NCBI RefSeq assembly: GCF_021654575.1
Contig: NZ_AP024488.1
Location: 3,309,501-3,373,500, forward strand
Reading direction: 5' to 3'
Length of the DNA stretch: 64,000 nucleotides
DNA from: Desulfoluna limicola
GTDB lineage: Bacteria > Desulfobacterota > Desulfobacteria > Desulfobacterales > Desulfolunaceae
Shown: in pieces, positions 44,057 to 52,486 of the stretch
How the letters are laid out: every line of letters starts with the position of its first letter
Numbering within the stretch: the first letter of the stretch is position 1
Made by a program: the position numbers and the translations under genes
Notes under the pieces: model-generated
Databases searched by the model: none
What the model was told of the DNA's origin: nothing
The model's input: the letters and a program-made list of their open reading frames with translations, nothing else

Positions 44057-46564
44057 ATGACCCTTCAACTCCCCATCCATGACGTTCTTGATGAGATTCG
44101 GAAGGCCCTTGAGGCCGGCCCTTCTGCCGTGGTGCAGGCCCCTCCCGGTGCGGGGAAGACCACCGGGGTCCCCCTGGCCCTGCTTGCTGCGCCGTTTTTA
44201 GCTGGCCAGAAGATCGTGATGCTGGAGCCAAGGCGACTTGCGGCCCGGGCTGCGGCCGGGCGCATGGCGGAGGTGCTGGGAGAGGCGGTCGGAGAGACTG
44301 TGGGGTATCGCATCCGCATGGAGAAAAAGGTCTCGGCGGCCACCCGCATCGAGGTGGTGACCGAAGGGATTCTTACGCGGATGATTCAAGGGGACCCGGA
44401 ACTTTCCGGTATCGGGCTGGTGATCTTTGACGAGTTTCATGAGCGGAACCTCAACAGCGACCTGGGGCTGGCCTTGACCCTGGAGTGCCAGGGGGTGCTG
44501 AGGGACGATTTGCGCATCCTGGTGATGAGCGCCACCCTGGACGCCGAACCGGTGGCCAAGCTCCTTGACGATGCCCCCGTCATCACCTCCGAAGGGCGGG
44601 CATTTCCCGTTGAGAGTCGATACCTTCCCCTTCGAGAGCCCAACCCCAGCCGGCGGGATATCGAAGCGGCCTGCGCTCGGGCCGTGAGCAAAGGACTTGT
44701 CGAAGAGTCGGGCGACATGCTCGTCTTTCTTCCCGGTGCCGGAGAGATCCGAAGGGTACATGAGAGACTGCAAAGGATGGCCCTGCCGCCCCATGTGGAT
44801 ATTCACCCTCTCTTTGGTGCCCTCTCCAAATCCGAACAGGACAAAGCCATACGCCCCTCCCCTTTCGGGCGCCGCAAGGTGGTTCTTGCCACATCCATTG
44901 CCGAGACCTCCCTCACCATTGACGGGGTCACCCTTGTGGTGGATGCCGGGCTCATGCGTGTCTCACGGTTCTCACCGGGCTCGGGCATGGGGCGCCTGGT
45001 GACCCTTCCCGTCTCCAGGGCCTCTGCGGATCAGAGGCAGGGCCGTGCCGGGCGAACCGCACCGGGAATCTGCTATCGTCTCTGGAATGAGGCCCACACA
45101 GGCACCCTCACCCCCTTTACCGCGCCGGAGATCCTCCATGCGGACCTGGCCCCACTCGTCCTGGAGCTTGCCATCTGGGGAGTCACAGACCCACATGAGC
45201 TCACCTGGCTCGATGTGCCGCCCCAGGGCTCTTGCCAGCAGGCACGGGGGGTTCTTCAAGAGCTGGGTGCTTTGGATGCCGAAGGCCGCATCACGCCCCA
45301 CGGCAAGGCCATGTCCCGAATCGGTCTTCATCCTCGCCTGGCCCACATGCTCCTCTGCGCAAAAAAAATGAAGCTCGGACCGGAGGGGTGTCTCCTTGCC
45401 GCCCTGCTTACGGAACGAGATCCCCTGGCCGGCAGCCGGAAGGAAGCCGACATCCGGCTGCGCATGGAGGCAATGCTCGCGCGCGGACGCTCCGAGGCCC
45501 CCCTCAACGCCAGTGCCGCATCCCGAATCAAAGATGCCGCAAGGCAACTGGCTTCACGACTTCAAATCGGAGGGTCTCCAAAGGAGTCCCGACACGCCGG
45601 GCGCCTCCTGGCCCTGGCCTTTCCCGACCGCATCGCCATGACTCGAAAAGGGAAAAACGGTCTCTTTCAAATGGCTTCGGGCAGTGGCGTGTTCTTACAT
45701 GAAGCCGACCCCCTGGCGTATGAGCCCATTATCGCCGTCGCCGACCTGGATGGGAACCGGCAAAATGCCCGCGTCTACCTTGCAGCCCCCCTTTCAGAAG
45801 AGGAGCTTGAGGCCGACCACGCAGACAGGATGGCCCGGGAAGAGGTGGTGCGCTGGAATGATCGGAAGGGAAAGGTGGAGGCCGTTATGCGTCACACCCT
45901 CGGGGCCCTGACCTTGTCTGAAACCCCTTTGAAAAAGCCTAGCCCCGAGGCCCTCACCGACGCGTTGATCCAGGGCATCCAGACCCGAGGGCTGTCTCTT
46001 CTTCCCTGGAATAAATCCATCCGGGCTGTCCAGGCCCGGGTTCTTTTTCTTCGCAACCATGCAGGGTTCGACGAATTGCCCGACCTCTCCGACACCGCCC
46101 TTGCAACGACCACCGATCAGTGGCTTGCCCCCTTTCTCATCGGCATCACCAGCATGGGAGGCCTGGGCAAGGTGGATCTTGCCGGTGCCTTAACCGCACT
46201 CCTCCCCCATTCCTGGCACCGGAAAGTCGAAACCCTGGCCCCCACCCATATGACCATCCCCAGCGGCGCACGCATCCCCCTGGACTACGGAAACGGTGAG
46301 CCCCCCGTCCTTGCCGCACGCATCCAGCAGCTCTTCGGCCTCTCCGACACCCCCACGGTGGCGGGCGGCCGAATCCCCGTCACCTGCCACCTTCTCTCCC
46401 CGGCCTCGCGTCCCATGCAGGTGACCCGGGACCTGAAGAGCTTTTGGGCCAACACCTATCCCGAGGTGAAAAAAGAGCTGAAAGCCCGCTACCCCAAACA
46501 CCCCTGGCCAGACGACCCCCTCACCGCCATCGCCACAAACAGAACCAAGCGCAAGGGGACTTAA
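44057..46564 (+). CDS. hrpB: ATP-dependent RNA helicase HrpB
   Basis: DEAH/RHA-type helicase of 835 residues, the usual HrpB length. Walker A APPGAGKTTGVPLALL, DEFHERNLNSDL, SAT in VMSATLD, and motif VI QRQGRAGRTAPG. HA2 and HrpB-specific C-terminal domains follow, ending with the family signature HPWPDDPLTAIATNRTKRK. The ATG at 44057 has no Shine-Dalgarno of its own; a repeat-derived GGAGG with a short frame lies just upstream, so re-initiation is possible. Its RNA substrate is not established. Single-gene unit closed by a repeat A copy. Confidence 0.95.
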   Translation: MTLQLPIHDVLDEIRKALEAGPSAVVQAPPGAGKTTGVPLALLAAPFLAGQKIVMLEPRRLAARAAAGRMAEVLGEAVGETVGYRIRMEKKVSAATRIEVVTEGILTRMIQGDPELSGIGLVIFDEFHERNLNSDLGLALTLECQGVLRDDLRILVMSATLDAEPVAKLLDDAPVITSEGRAFPVESRYLPLREPNPSRRDIEAACARAVSKGLVEESGDMLVFLPGAGEIRRVHERLQRMALPPHVDIHPLFGALSKSEQDKAIRPSPFGRRKVVLATSIAETSLTIDGVTLVVDAGLMRVSRFSPGSGMGRLVTLPVSRASADQRQGRAGRTAPGICYRLWNEAHTGTLTPFTAPEILHADLAPLVLELAIWGVTDPHELTWLDVPPQGSCQQARGVLQELGALDAEGRITPHGKAMSRIGLHPRLAHMLLCAKKMKLGPEGCLLAALLTERDPLAGSRKEADIRLRMEAMLARGRSEAPLNASAASRIKDAARQLASRLQIGGSPKESRHAGRLLALAFPDRIAMTRKGKNGLFQMASGSGVFLHEADPLAYEPIIAVADLDGNRQNARVYLAAPLSEEELEADHADRMAREEVVRWNDRKGKVEAVMRHTLGALTLSETPLKKPSPEALTDALIQGIQTRGLSLLPWNKSIRAVQARVLFLRNHAGFDELPDLSDTALATTTDQWLAPFLIGITSMGGLGKVDLAGALTALLPHSWHRKVETLAPTHMTIPSGARIPLDYGNGEPPVLAARIQQLFGLSDTPTVAGGRIPVTCHLLSPASRPMQVTRDLKSFWANTYPEVKKELKARYPKHPWPDDPLTAIATNRTKRKGT

Positions 46565-46565
46565 C

Positions 46566-46650
46566 GGCACGCTTCCGGCAGCAAGGTGTGTCACCTTGAA
46601 AGCGTATTGCGAATGCTCTGAGCCCCCTTTCCTGGGGCCATCACATTCTC
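46566..46650 (+). repeat. Repeat A copy downstream of hrpB
   Basis: CGCTTCCGGCAGC, AAGGTGTGTCACCTT, GAAAGCGTATTGCGAATGCTC, beginning 2 bp after the hrpB stop; distal part decayed. Confidence 0.8.
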
Positions 46651-47111
46651 GCATGTTCGCTCCATGCCTACGACCGTGGACAATAACCCTATAAAACAAC
46701 CACTTATAAGGGACCAGGCCCCAAATAATTCTACACAACTCAAAGATAGGGCTGCCTTTCTTACCAATGCGTTGTGTGTCTTCTCTCCTCTGTGCACCGG
46801 CCATACTTTGGAAGCGAGGGTTTGCGCTTACCCATGGATAAATCAATATTGGCCCGCCCCTAACCGATTGCCTCCCCGTATCCCCTCCACCCGTGTTTTT
46901 CCGTCCTTGAATCTGCCCCTGAAACCCTGTACTTTAAATATGTCCCACTCAACATGCAGCCGCCCCTTCCCTGTGTATTCTGCCTCCTGGCATGCCACGC
47001 TCACCAGCGTCTTTACGTTCCGCCCCCCCTTCGACTCCGCGGGTATCCCTTGCCCGTCGTACAACGGCTGCGATCCAATGACACCAACCCATCACCCGAG
47101 GAGGGTCAGCC
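46651..47111. other. Intergenic region, no gene seen
   Basis: Nothing recognisable apart from the ribosome-binding site of the next gene (GAGGAGG at its end). Codon pattern and composition look noncoding. Confidence 0.45.
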
Positions 47112-47417
47112 ATGAAGATGCTTATGCATGTCACGTTTCCCCATGAGCCATTCAACACATTGGTCAAAAAGGGTACCGCCGCCATTCTGCTTGATGAAAT
47201 TCTTGACGATATCAAACCGTTTTCGGTCTGGTTCAGCGAGGAGTATGGTTTGCGAAGCGCCATCCTGATCGTCAATGTGGCCAACGCCTCGAGCATCCCA
47301 TTCTATTCGGAGCCCTTCTACCTCAACTTTGAGGCCGACGTCCATTTCCAGGTCGTTATGTCCCCTGAAGACCTCGCAAACTCGGGCTTGGAAGACCTGG
47401 GCAAAAAGTGGAGTTGA
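47112..47417 (+). CDS. Small alpha/beta-barrel protein (DUF3303-like)
   Basis: 101 residues, ATG with GGAGG 8 nt upstream. MLMHVTFPHEPFNTLVKKGTA, the central GLRSAILIVNVANASSIPFY and FEADVHFQVVMSPEDLANSGL match a widespread family of small stand-alone ferredoxin-like (dimeric barrel) proteins, sometimes labelled DUF3303 or, without basis, pantothenate synthetase. Function unknown. It converges on the DUF2279 gene, 39 bp apart. Confidence 0.65.
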   Translation: MKMLMHVTFPHEPFNTLVKKGTAAILLDEILDDIKPFSVWFSEEYGLRSAILIVNVANASSIPFYSEPFYLNFEADVHFQVVMSPEDLANSGLEDLGKKWS

Positions 47418-47456
47418 CACCCGAAAGACACCTCTCCGGGGCTCCTTTTTCTCCGA

Positions 47457-48278
47457 TCACAAAGGGGAGCTCCGGACCTGAATGTCCGTATTGGGTATCT
47501 GGAGATAACGAAGGGTGGTGGAGGTTTTGGGGAAGTCGTTTTGTCGGAAAATACGGGAAAGATTGACGCCCAGGCCCCCATAGAGGTAGCGCCTGGGGTC
47601 TGAATCGTCATCGTCGTAGCCTCGGGTGTAATACCCGACGTGAAGCTCCAGGTATTGCCAGATGCCGGTCTGCAGCACCCGAAACCCGTCAAACTTCAGG
47701 GCCGTGAGAAACTTCATGTTCTCATAGTCGGTTAAAAGATCTGGTTCATCAAAAGAAGGGGTATACTCAAGGCGAAAGTCCAGCTTCTCAGATATCTTCG
47801 GGTACCGTTTTGTCAGGTACCCAAGGGAAGCCCCGGCCGTGTTCATGATAAAATCTTCGTGGGAAAATCCGTAGCTGCTGAAGGCATCACCAAATTCCAT
47901 AAACCCCATGAGGCCGAAGGCAGACAGGGAACCATACAAAGGGGCCTGGGTCTCTGAATACCCCCAGGTGTCACACAAATGGGTCATGCCATGGGACAGG
48001 ACATACGTGGTGTAAAAATGACCGAGTTTATCGGCCCCGCCGGTGTTCGTCTCCTGCCCGAACCACCCCTCCCGGCTTGCGCGGGGCGTCTCCTGCCCGT
48101 AATCCCAGTTGGCGATGCCCCACCCGGTAATAAAGAGGACACCGCCCGCGTTAACGGCAAAAAGCTTCTGGCTTTTGTCCATCCCAAGGGCAAAGCCTGA
48201 GCAGGGATAAAAGGGGGAAAGAATGGCCAGCAGACATGCCACTGCTGCAACGATTATGTCGGTTCGTAACGCTTTCAT
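47457..48278 (-). CDS. DUF2279-family envelope protein
   Basis: About 273 residues. The start is set at ATG 48278, giving a signal-anchor (IIVAAVACLLAILSPFYPCSGFA); an ATG 15 bp upstream is possible. The EGWFG...TGGADKLGHFYTTYVLSHGM core is the DUF2279/YfiM hallmark, followed by further hydrophobic helices (SLSAFGLMGFMEFGDAFSSYG) and a beta-rich end. Expected in the inner membrane or periplasm; its role is unknown. Confidence 0.65.
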   Translation of the reverse strand: MKALRTDIIVAAVACLLAILSPFYPCSGFALGMDKSQKLFAVNAGGVLFITGWGIANWDYGQETPRASREGWFGQETNTGGADKLGHFYTTYVLSHGMTHLCDTWGYSETQAPLYGSLSAFGLMGFMEFGDAFSSYGFSHEDFIMNTAGASLGYLTKRYPKISEKLDFRLEYTPSFDEPDLLTDYENMKFLTALKFDGFRVLQTGIWQYLELHVGYYTRGYDDDDSDPRRYLYGGLGVNLSRIFRQNDFPKTSTTLRYLQIPNTDIQVRSSPL

Positions 48279-48442
48279 ACGGCATACGGCCACAGAGTTT
48301 AGGCACTGGATCCCGAGGTTCTGTCTCGGGGCAACGAATAAATTCTCTTAGATCAGTATACCGTAAACACACCTGCAAGTGAACGCATGGGACACTTCTG
48401 CGGGGGCTTAAAACAAAGGTAACCATTCAGATCAACATGCGT

Positions 48443-48520
48443 GAAAAAAAAAGCCTCAGGCCGCAAGGCGTGCCACCTTGAAAGCAGGGTGAGGCTGCGC
48501 GCGACCTGAGGAGCATTTGC
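48443..48520 (+). repeat. Repeat A, diverged copy
   Basis: AAAAAAAAAGCCTCAGGCCGC, AAGGCGTGCCACCTT, GAAAGCAGGG, then a decayed remainder. It lies 165 bp upstream of the DUF2279 gene. A family B terminus (GGCCCCCGGCAGGGACGCCGG) follows at 48568-48595 and no gene is present in 48279-48688. Confidence 0.7.
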
Positions 48521-48616
48521 TAAGGCCCTGAGTATCGCCCCCAGCTCATAAAAAGGGTCAAAAGGTTGGCCCCCGGCAGGGACGCCGGAGGCACAAGCTG
48601 AATGGTGACAAAACAA

Positions 48617-48647
48617 AACGCCCCCAGGCATGATGCCAGGGGGCGTT
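48617..48647 (-). terminator. Rho-independent terminator of the carbonic anhydrase gene
   Basis: Stem AACGCCCCC / GGGGGCGTT plus GGCA / TGCC with one A-A mismatch, followed on the minus strand by TTTTGTTTTG. It is 42 bp after the stop codon. Confidence 0.85.
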
Positions 48648-48688
48648 ATCATCCACAGCAGCAGGGTGATACCCTGCCATATCCCACA

Positions 48689-49360
48689 TCACGAATCGTG
48701 AATTTTCTCCGTTCGCGCGTAAACCTGACGAACGGCCCTGTCGGTAACGGGCTTGATGGAATCCGGGCTGTTCACCGACACATCGAGATCCTGCAGAAGC
48801 CCGTTGCTGATGTTGTAGATCCAGCCGTGAACCGTGAGTTCTTTCCCCTCGTCCCAGGCCACTTCAACGGTTGTTGTGCGGCAGACATTCTTGACCTGCC
48901 TGATGATGTTGAGTTCGCAGAGGCGATCGTTCACCAGTTCCGGATCATCAATGGTGTTGAAATAATTTTCGTGGGAAAACTTGATATCGCGCAGGTGGCG
49001 CAGCCAGTTGTTGACGAGGCCCTGGGAGGAGTTTTCGATGGCTTCGTGGACCCCCCCGCAACCGTAGTGACCGCAGACAATGATGTCTCTGATATTCAAG
49101 ACCTCCACCGCGTATTGAATCACGGAAAGGCAGTTAAAGTCGGTGTGAATGACCAGGTTGGCCACATTGCGGTGCACGAAGACTTCACCGGGCTGAAGCC
49201 CCACCAGCTCATTGGCCGGCACCCGGCTGTCCGAGCACCCTATCCAGAGATATTTCGGTTTCTGTTGATTGGCAAGCTTTGTAAAAAAGTCGGCTTGTTC
49301 CCGGGTAACCTGTTCAGACCACTCCCGGTTGTTATTTAACAGTTTCTTGAGTTCACCCAT
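48689..49360 (-). CDS. can: Beta-class carbonic anhydrase
   Basis: Interconverts CO2 and bicarbonate. 223 residues from ATG 49360 (MGELKKLLNNNREW), matching the start of E. coli Can; a longer frame begins 18 bp upstream. Zinc ligands and catalytic dyad are visible in WIGCSDSRVP and CGHYGCGG; GEVFVHRNVANLVIHTDFNCLSVIQYAV and LTVHGWIYNISNGLLQDL are further family blocks. Monocistronic with a strong terminator. Confidence 0.96.
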   Translation of the reverse strand: MGELKKLLNNNREWSEQVTREQADFFTKLANQQKPKYLWIGCSDSRVPANELVGLQPGEVFVHRNVANLVIHTDFNCLSVIQYAVEVLNIRDIIVCGHYGCGGVHEAIENSSQGLVNNWLRHLRDIKFSHENYFNTIDDPELVNDRLCELNIIRQVKNVCRTTTVEVAWDEGKELTVHGWIYNISNGLLQDLDVSVNSPDSIKPVTDRAVRQVYARTEKIHDS

Positions 49361-49795
49361 ACGTCGTCCCTGATTCATTTATTCCGACATCCACGCCATG
49401 ATCCTCACGAGAAGCACGCAATGGCCCTGAACGAACACATCGGTTCACCCAGCGCCAACGAGAGGCACCGGCAGCACTTGCCGGCACAACGCCCAAGTCC
49501 ACGCCTCCGCCCCCATGAGATGTCTGCCGGCGGGTTACGCACCATGCTGCCTTGGTATGGTTCCCTATTCCCGAAAGCTTCCCGACTTTCGCGCGTATGA
49601 AACGGAAAACCACATTGACAGACGGCACCGTACCCACTGTTAAAAAAGAGCTCGCCACCTTCGAAGGTGACGTCTCCTCCGTTATGGCCCTTCATGCTAC
49701 AGTCGATACCCAGCCACATAGCATGGGGGACCAACGGGAGCCTCTCCGGCTCTTATGGCCCCAACCGATTAGTATTGCACGGTTCAGGTAAATTG
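49361..49795. other. Intergenic region, no gene seen
   Basis: Open frames here lack recognisable protein features. Must hold the carbonic anhydrase promoter (minus strand); not located. Confidence 0.45.
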
Positions 49796-50209
49796 TCAGA
49801 TAAAATTGGTGATCACCACCCGGGTCCCCTCTTCCGGTCCGCTGGTGATTTCAAGTTTATCGGTGTTCCTGCGCATGTTCGGCAAGCCCATGCCGGCCCC
49901 GAAGCCCATGGAGATCACCTGGGCGGAGGCGGTGGAAAAGCCCTCCTCCATGGCCTGAGCGATGTCCTCAATTCCGGGCCCTTCATCCCTGACCTCCACG
50001 ACGATCCGCTCAAGGTTGATGTCGGCCACCAGCTTGCCGCCTCCGATGGCGTGTGCCACAACATTGACCTCGGCTTCGTAAATGGCCACGGTGGTTTTTT
50101 TGATGATTTTTGAATCGACGTTGAGCTGCTTGAGTATGTGTTTCACCTGGCTGGAGGCTGTACCGGCTTTTGTAAAATCCCCGTCTGCGATGTCAAATTC
50201 GAATTTCAT
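49796..50209 (-). CDS. Anti-sigma-factor-like GHKL ATPase
   Basis: 137 residues from ATG 50209. An RsbW/SpoIIAB-type ATP-binding fold: N box KKTTVAIYEAEVNVVAHA, G1 VEVRDEGPGIED, G2 GFGAGMGLPNMRRNTD. No phospho-His domain, so it is a serine/threonine anti-sigma-type kinase or an ATP-driven partner protein, not a classic sensor kinase. Last gene of the hydrogenase accessory module, 8 bp after a DRTGG gene. Confidence 0.82.
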   Translation of the reverse strand: MKFEFDIADGDFTKAGTASSQVKHILKQLNVDSKIIKKTTVAIYEAEVNVVAHAIGGGKLVADINLERIVVEVRDEGPGIEDIAQAMEEGFSTASAQVISMGFGAGMGLPNMRRNTDKLEITSGPEEGTRVVITNFI

Positions 50210-50217
50210 AACGCCCC

Positions 50218-50562
50218 CTAATAAATGGGTTTGAGACCGGCTTCGTAAAGAATCCCACTGGCCTTGAATACAGAACAGTCGGACTCGATGAGAATAACCC
50301 CGGTTCGTTCCGCAAGGTCCACCATGGCAGGGCTCACCTTCTTCCCGCGGGCGATGACAACACAATCGACCTCGGCCATCTCAGCGGTCCGAATGGTCTG
50401 AAGCGTACACAGCCCGGTGATAACAAGAATGCCCTCTGTTTCAAGGGTGAGAACGTCGCTCAAAAGATCTGCGGCAAAGCCGTACCGAACCGACGTATAC
50501 GCCCGCGCCTTACCGCTGACGATATGCCCCCCAAGAAGTGTTGTAATCTCTGTAATTTTCAT
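50218..50562 (-). CDS. DRTGG-domain protein (second copy)
   Basis: 114 residues, essentially one DRTGG domain (VRYGFAADLLSDVL, ILVITGLCTLQTIRTAEMAEVDCVVIARGK, GVILIESDCSVFKASGIL). The fold usually accompanies CBS or kinase/phosphotransacetylase domains and may bind a nucleotide; free-standing versions are unassigned. It shares the YxxDLLSDV pattern with the DRTGG protein at 52133, so the pair probably arose by duplication. Its downstream neighbour is the anti-sigma-like ATPase. Confidence 0.78.
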   Translation of the reverse strand: MKITEITTLLGGHIVSGKARAYTSVRYGFAADLLSDVLTLETEGILVITGLCTLQTIRTAEMAEVDCVVIARGKKVSPAMVDLAERTGVILIESDCSVFKASGILYEAGLKPIY

Positions 50563-50599
50563 AAGTTTCGTTTCATTTGCATGTCCGGCGGCGTTGCCG

Positions 50600-50700
50600 G
50601 GGGCTAACGTTTTAAAAAGTGTGCCTATTCAGCTTGTTCCTCCGGCGGCTCTGCCGGGGGCCAAACTTTTGAAAAGTTTGATAAGCAGGGTTTAAAAAAT
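50600..50700 (+). repeat. Repeat B terminus, solo copies
   Basis: TTCCTCCGGCGGCTCTGCCGG with GGGCCAAACTTTTGAAAAGTT repeats the outer end of family B. A second, degraded terminus (GTCCGGCGGCGTTGCCGGGG) lies just before it at 50582-50605. Confidence 0.6.
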
Positions 50701-50736
50701 GGTCATTGGCAGCCCTTGAATCAACGGCGGATATGG

Positions 50737-50838
50737 TTTGCTCCGAGGAACGAGGGGCAACGTGCAGCCGCACCCCGCTTTCAAGGTATTTTGCCGAATG
50801 TGGCTTCGCCACCCTTGCCGCCGGAGGCTTACGTTTTT
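50737..50838 (-). repeat. Repeat A, variant copy downstream of a GHKL ATPase gene
   Basis: CTCCGAGGAACGAGGGG, CCCGCTTTCAAGGTA, subfamily hairpin GTGGCTTCGCCAC, then CTTGCCGCCGGAGGC. It runs into the stop codon (50837-50839) of the ATPase. Confidence 0.8.
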
Positions 50839-51418
50839 AATTCCGAAGCAGCTGAAGCATGGCCGAGACGTCCCCTTCCGCGCCGATCTCCCGCAGGTTT
50901 TCCCGAATCATCTCTTCCACCGCCCGCATGATGGAGGGGTTGGTCAACGAGACGCCGTCCAGGGCGTCCATAACCTCCACGCTGCTGAACTGGTAATGTC
51001 CCGTATCGGTGGTGTGGGAATAAAGAAAAGCGATCTCCGGAGCTGAGGCAGCCGTGATCACGAGGGTTCCGGCGATATCCCCCGCCACGGGCCGATCCAG
51101 GTGGGCAAACTCAAACTCCACGCAGACCGTGGTGCCTTCATTGGCAACCGAGGAGATGACGAGGTCCCCACCGCAGAGTTCGGCGCTCTGTTTCAACAGA
51201 GAGAGACCCAGCCCCACGCGGCGCTGCTTGCGGGAGGTGACCCAGGGGTTGAAGACATCGGCCAGCATCTCCGGACTCATGCCCTTGCCGTTGTCCCGAA
51301 ACACCATGCGGTAGATGTTCTCGGCCCGGCTTTCGGTGATGGATAGAGCCACCTCCCCAGCCCCCGCCCGAACAGAGTTGCCCAGGATATCCAGGATATG
51401 AAGCGAAAGCTCATTCAC
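50837..51418 (-). CDS. GHKL ATPase protein with C-terminal regulatory part
   Basis: 193 residues. Residues 1-110 form a histidine-kinase-like ATPase without a dimerisation/phospho-His domain: SLHILDILGNSVRAGAGEV (N box region), FRDNGKGMSPE (G1), NPWVTSRKQRRVGLGLSLLKQ (F/G2). The C-terminal 80 residues are helical and unassigned. Overlaps the PHP gene by 4 bp. Genes of this kind recur beside bifurcating hydrogenases in anaerobes (recalled, not checked). Confidence 0.8.
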   Translation of the reverse strand: MNELSLHILDILGNSVRAGAGEVALSITESRAENIYRMVFRDNGKGMSPEMLADVFNPWVTSRKQRRVGLGLSLLKQSAELCGGDLVISSVANEGTTVCVEFEFAHLDRPVAGDIAGTLVITAASAPEIAFLYSHTTDTGHYQFSSVEVMDALDGVSLTNPSIMRAVEEMIRENLREIGAEGDVSAMLQLLRN

Positions 51419-52152
51419 AGGCTCACCCCCCGGCCGTCACGCCCGGCCAGCGCCAACCGGATCTCCTGAAAATCTGGTTTAGCCATGGCAAAGCTCGTGG
51501 TCACCTTGGCGATGTCCTCGGCGTAGTGGGCATCGGAGCTGCACACAAAGGGGCTTTCCGAAGCTTCGGGATACCGTCCGGTGATGCGCGACATATTCGC
51601 TGCCGCTGCCACCTCAAGGGCATCCACCTCAAGGCCTTCGGGCATGATGCCGAGCTGGCTGAAAAGGCTGTTCTTCCCCTTGTCCACGTGGGCGCAGATC
51701 ACCATGCCGTTGTATCCGATCACCGCTGCCGCCGTCTCGTGGATATCGGCGTCAAGGGCCGCAATGAGAAGGCGTTCCTCTTCGTAGACCACCTGCTCGT
51801 CACGATCCACCACCACCTGATAGCCAAAGAACTCCGGCTTGTTTTTGATCACCTGAAGATGGGCATCGATCCATCGCTGAAACGACTCTGCCCCCTCAAG
51901 GGAGTCAAAATAGGCGAGAAGGTGCACCTCTTCCCGTGTGGTGAGTTCCACCCCGGGAAGCACGTAAAGCCCTTTTTCTTCGGCCAGCTCCGTCACAATC
52001 CGGCACTGCCGTGTGGAGTTGTGGTCGGTGATGCCGATGATAGAGAGCCCCTTATCCAGGCTCTCGGCGACAATGCCCGCAGGGGACATGGAGACATCCC
52101 CGCAGGGTGAAAGCACCGTGTGAAGGTGCAGATCAGCTCGGAAGGTCTGCAT
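51415..52152 (-). CDS. PHP-domain phosphoesterase
   Basis: 245 residues from ATG 52152 (MQTFRADLHLHTVLSPCG); the open frame upstream overlaps the DRTGG gene. PHP metal motifs: DLHLHT, GITDHNS, LPGVELTTREEVHLLAYF, MVICAHVDKG and CSSDAHYAEDI. Members include TrpH/YciV-type nucleases and histidinol phosphatases; the substrate here is unknown. It lies between DRTGG and GHKL genes in the hydrogenase accessory module and overlaps both. Confidence 0.85.
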   Translation of the reverse strand: MQTFRADLHLHTVLSPCGDVSMSPAGIVAESLDKGLSIIGITDHNSTRQCRIVTELAEEKGLYVLPGVELTTREEVHLLAYFDSLEGAESFQRWIDAHLQVIKNKPEFFGYQVVVDRDEQVVYEEERLLIAALDADIHETAAAVIGYNGMVICAHVDKGKNSLFSQLGIMPEGLEVDALEVAAAANMSRITGRYPEASESPFVCSSDAHYAEDIAKVTTSFAMAKPDFQEIRLALAGRDGRGVSL

Positions 52153-52486
52153 TGCCACCCAGCATCCGGTGAAGGCGGCCTGCCACGTCAAAGGTTTCCA
52201 GGGTGGTTCCCAGAAGCGGAATCCCTTCGCGGTTGCTGTCTTCGATGGTCTCGGCATTGGGGGTAAACCCCTTGACGATGATCACCCCCGAGAGCTCCTT
52301 GAGAGATGCGATGCCCACCACGTTTCGGTGGGACTGCAGGGTCACCCAGAGGTCCCCTTCGTCGGCGCATCCCATGACGTCCGAGAGAAGATCCGAGACA
52401 TAGCCCCCTTGAATCTCCTGGTCCAGGCCGGACTCCCCGCCGAAAACGGTGAGGTTCAACGCTTCAACAACCTCTCTTACCTTCAT
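52133..52486 (-). CDS. DRTGG-domain protein (first copy)
   Basis: 117 residues from ATG 52486, with GGAGG 4 nt upstream. One DRTGG domain (IQGGYVSDLLSDVMG, DLWVTLQSHRNVVGIASLKELSGVIIVKG, EGIPLLGTTLETFDVAGRL). It overlaps the HsfB-like gene by 4 bp and the PHP gene by 20 bp, so the set is tightly coupled. Confidence 0.8.
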   Translation of the reverse strand: MKVREVVEALNLTVFGGESGLDQEIQGGYVSDLLSDVMGCADEGDLWVTLQSHRNVVGIASLKELSGVIIVKGFTPNAETIEDSNREGIPLLGTTLETFDVAGRLHRMLGGNADLPS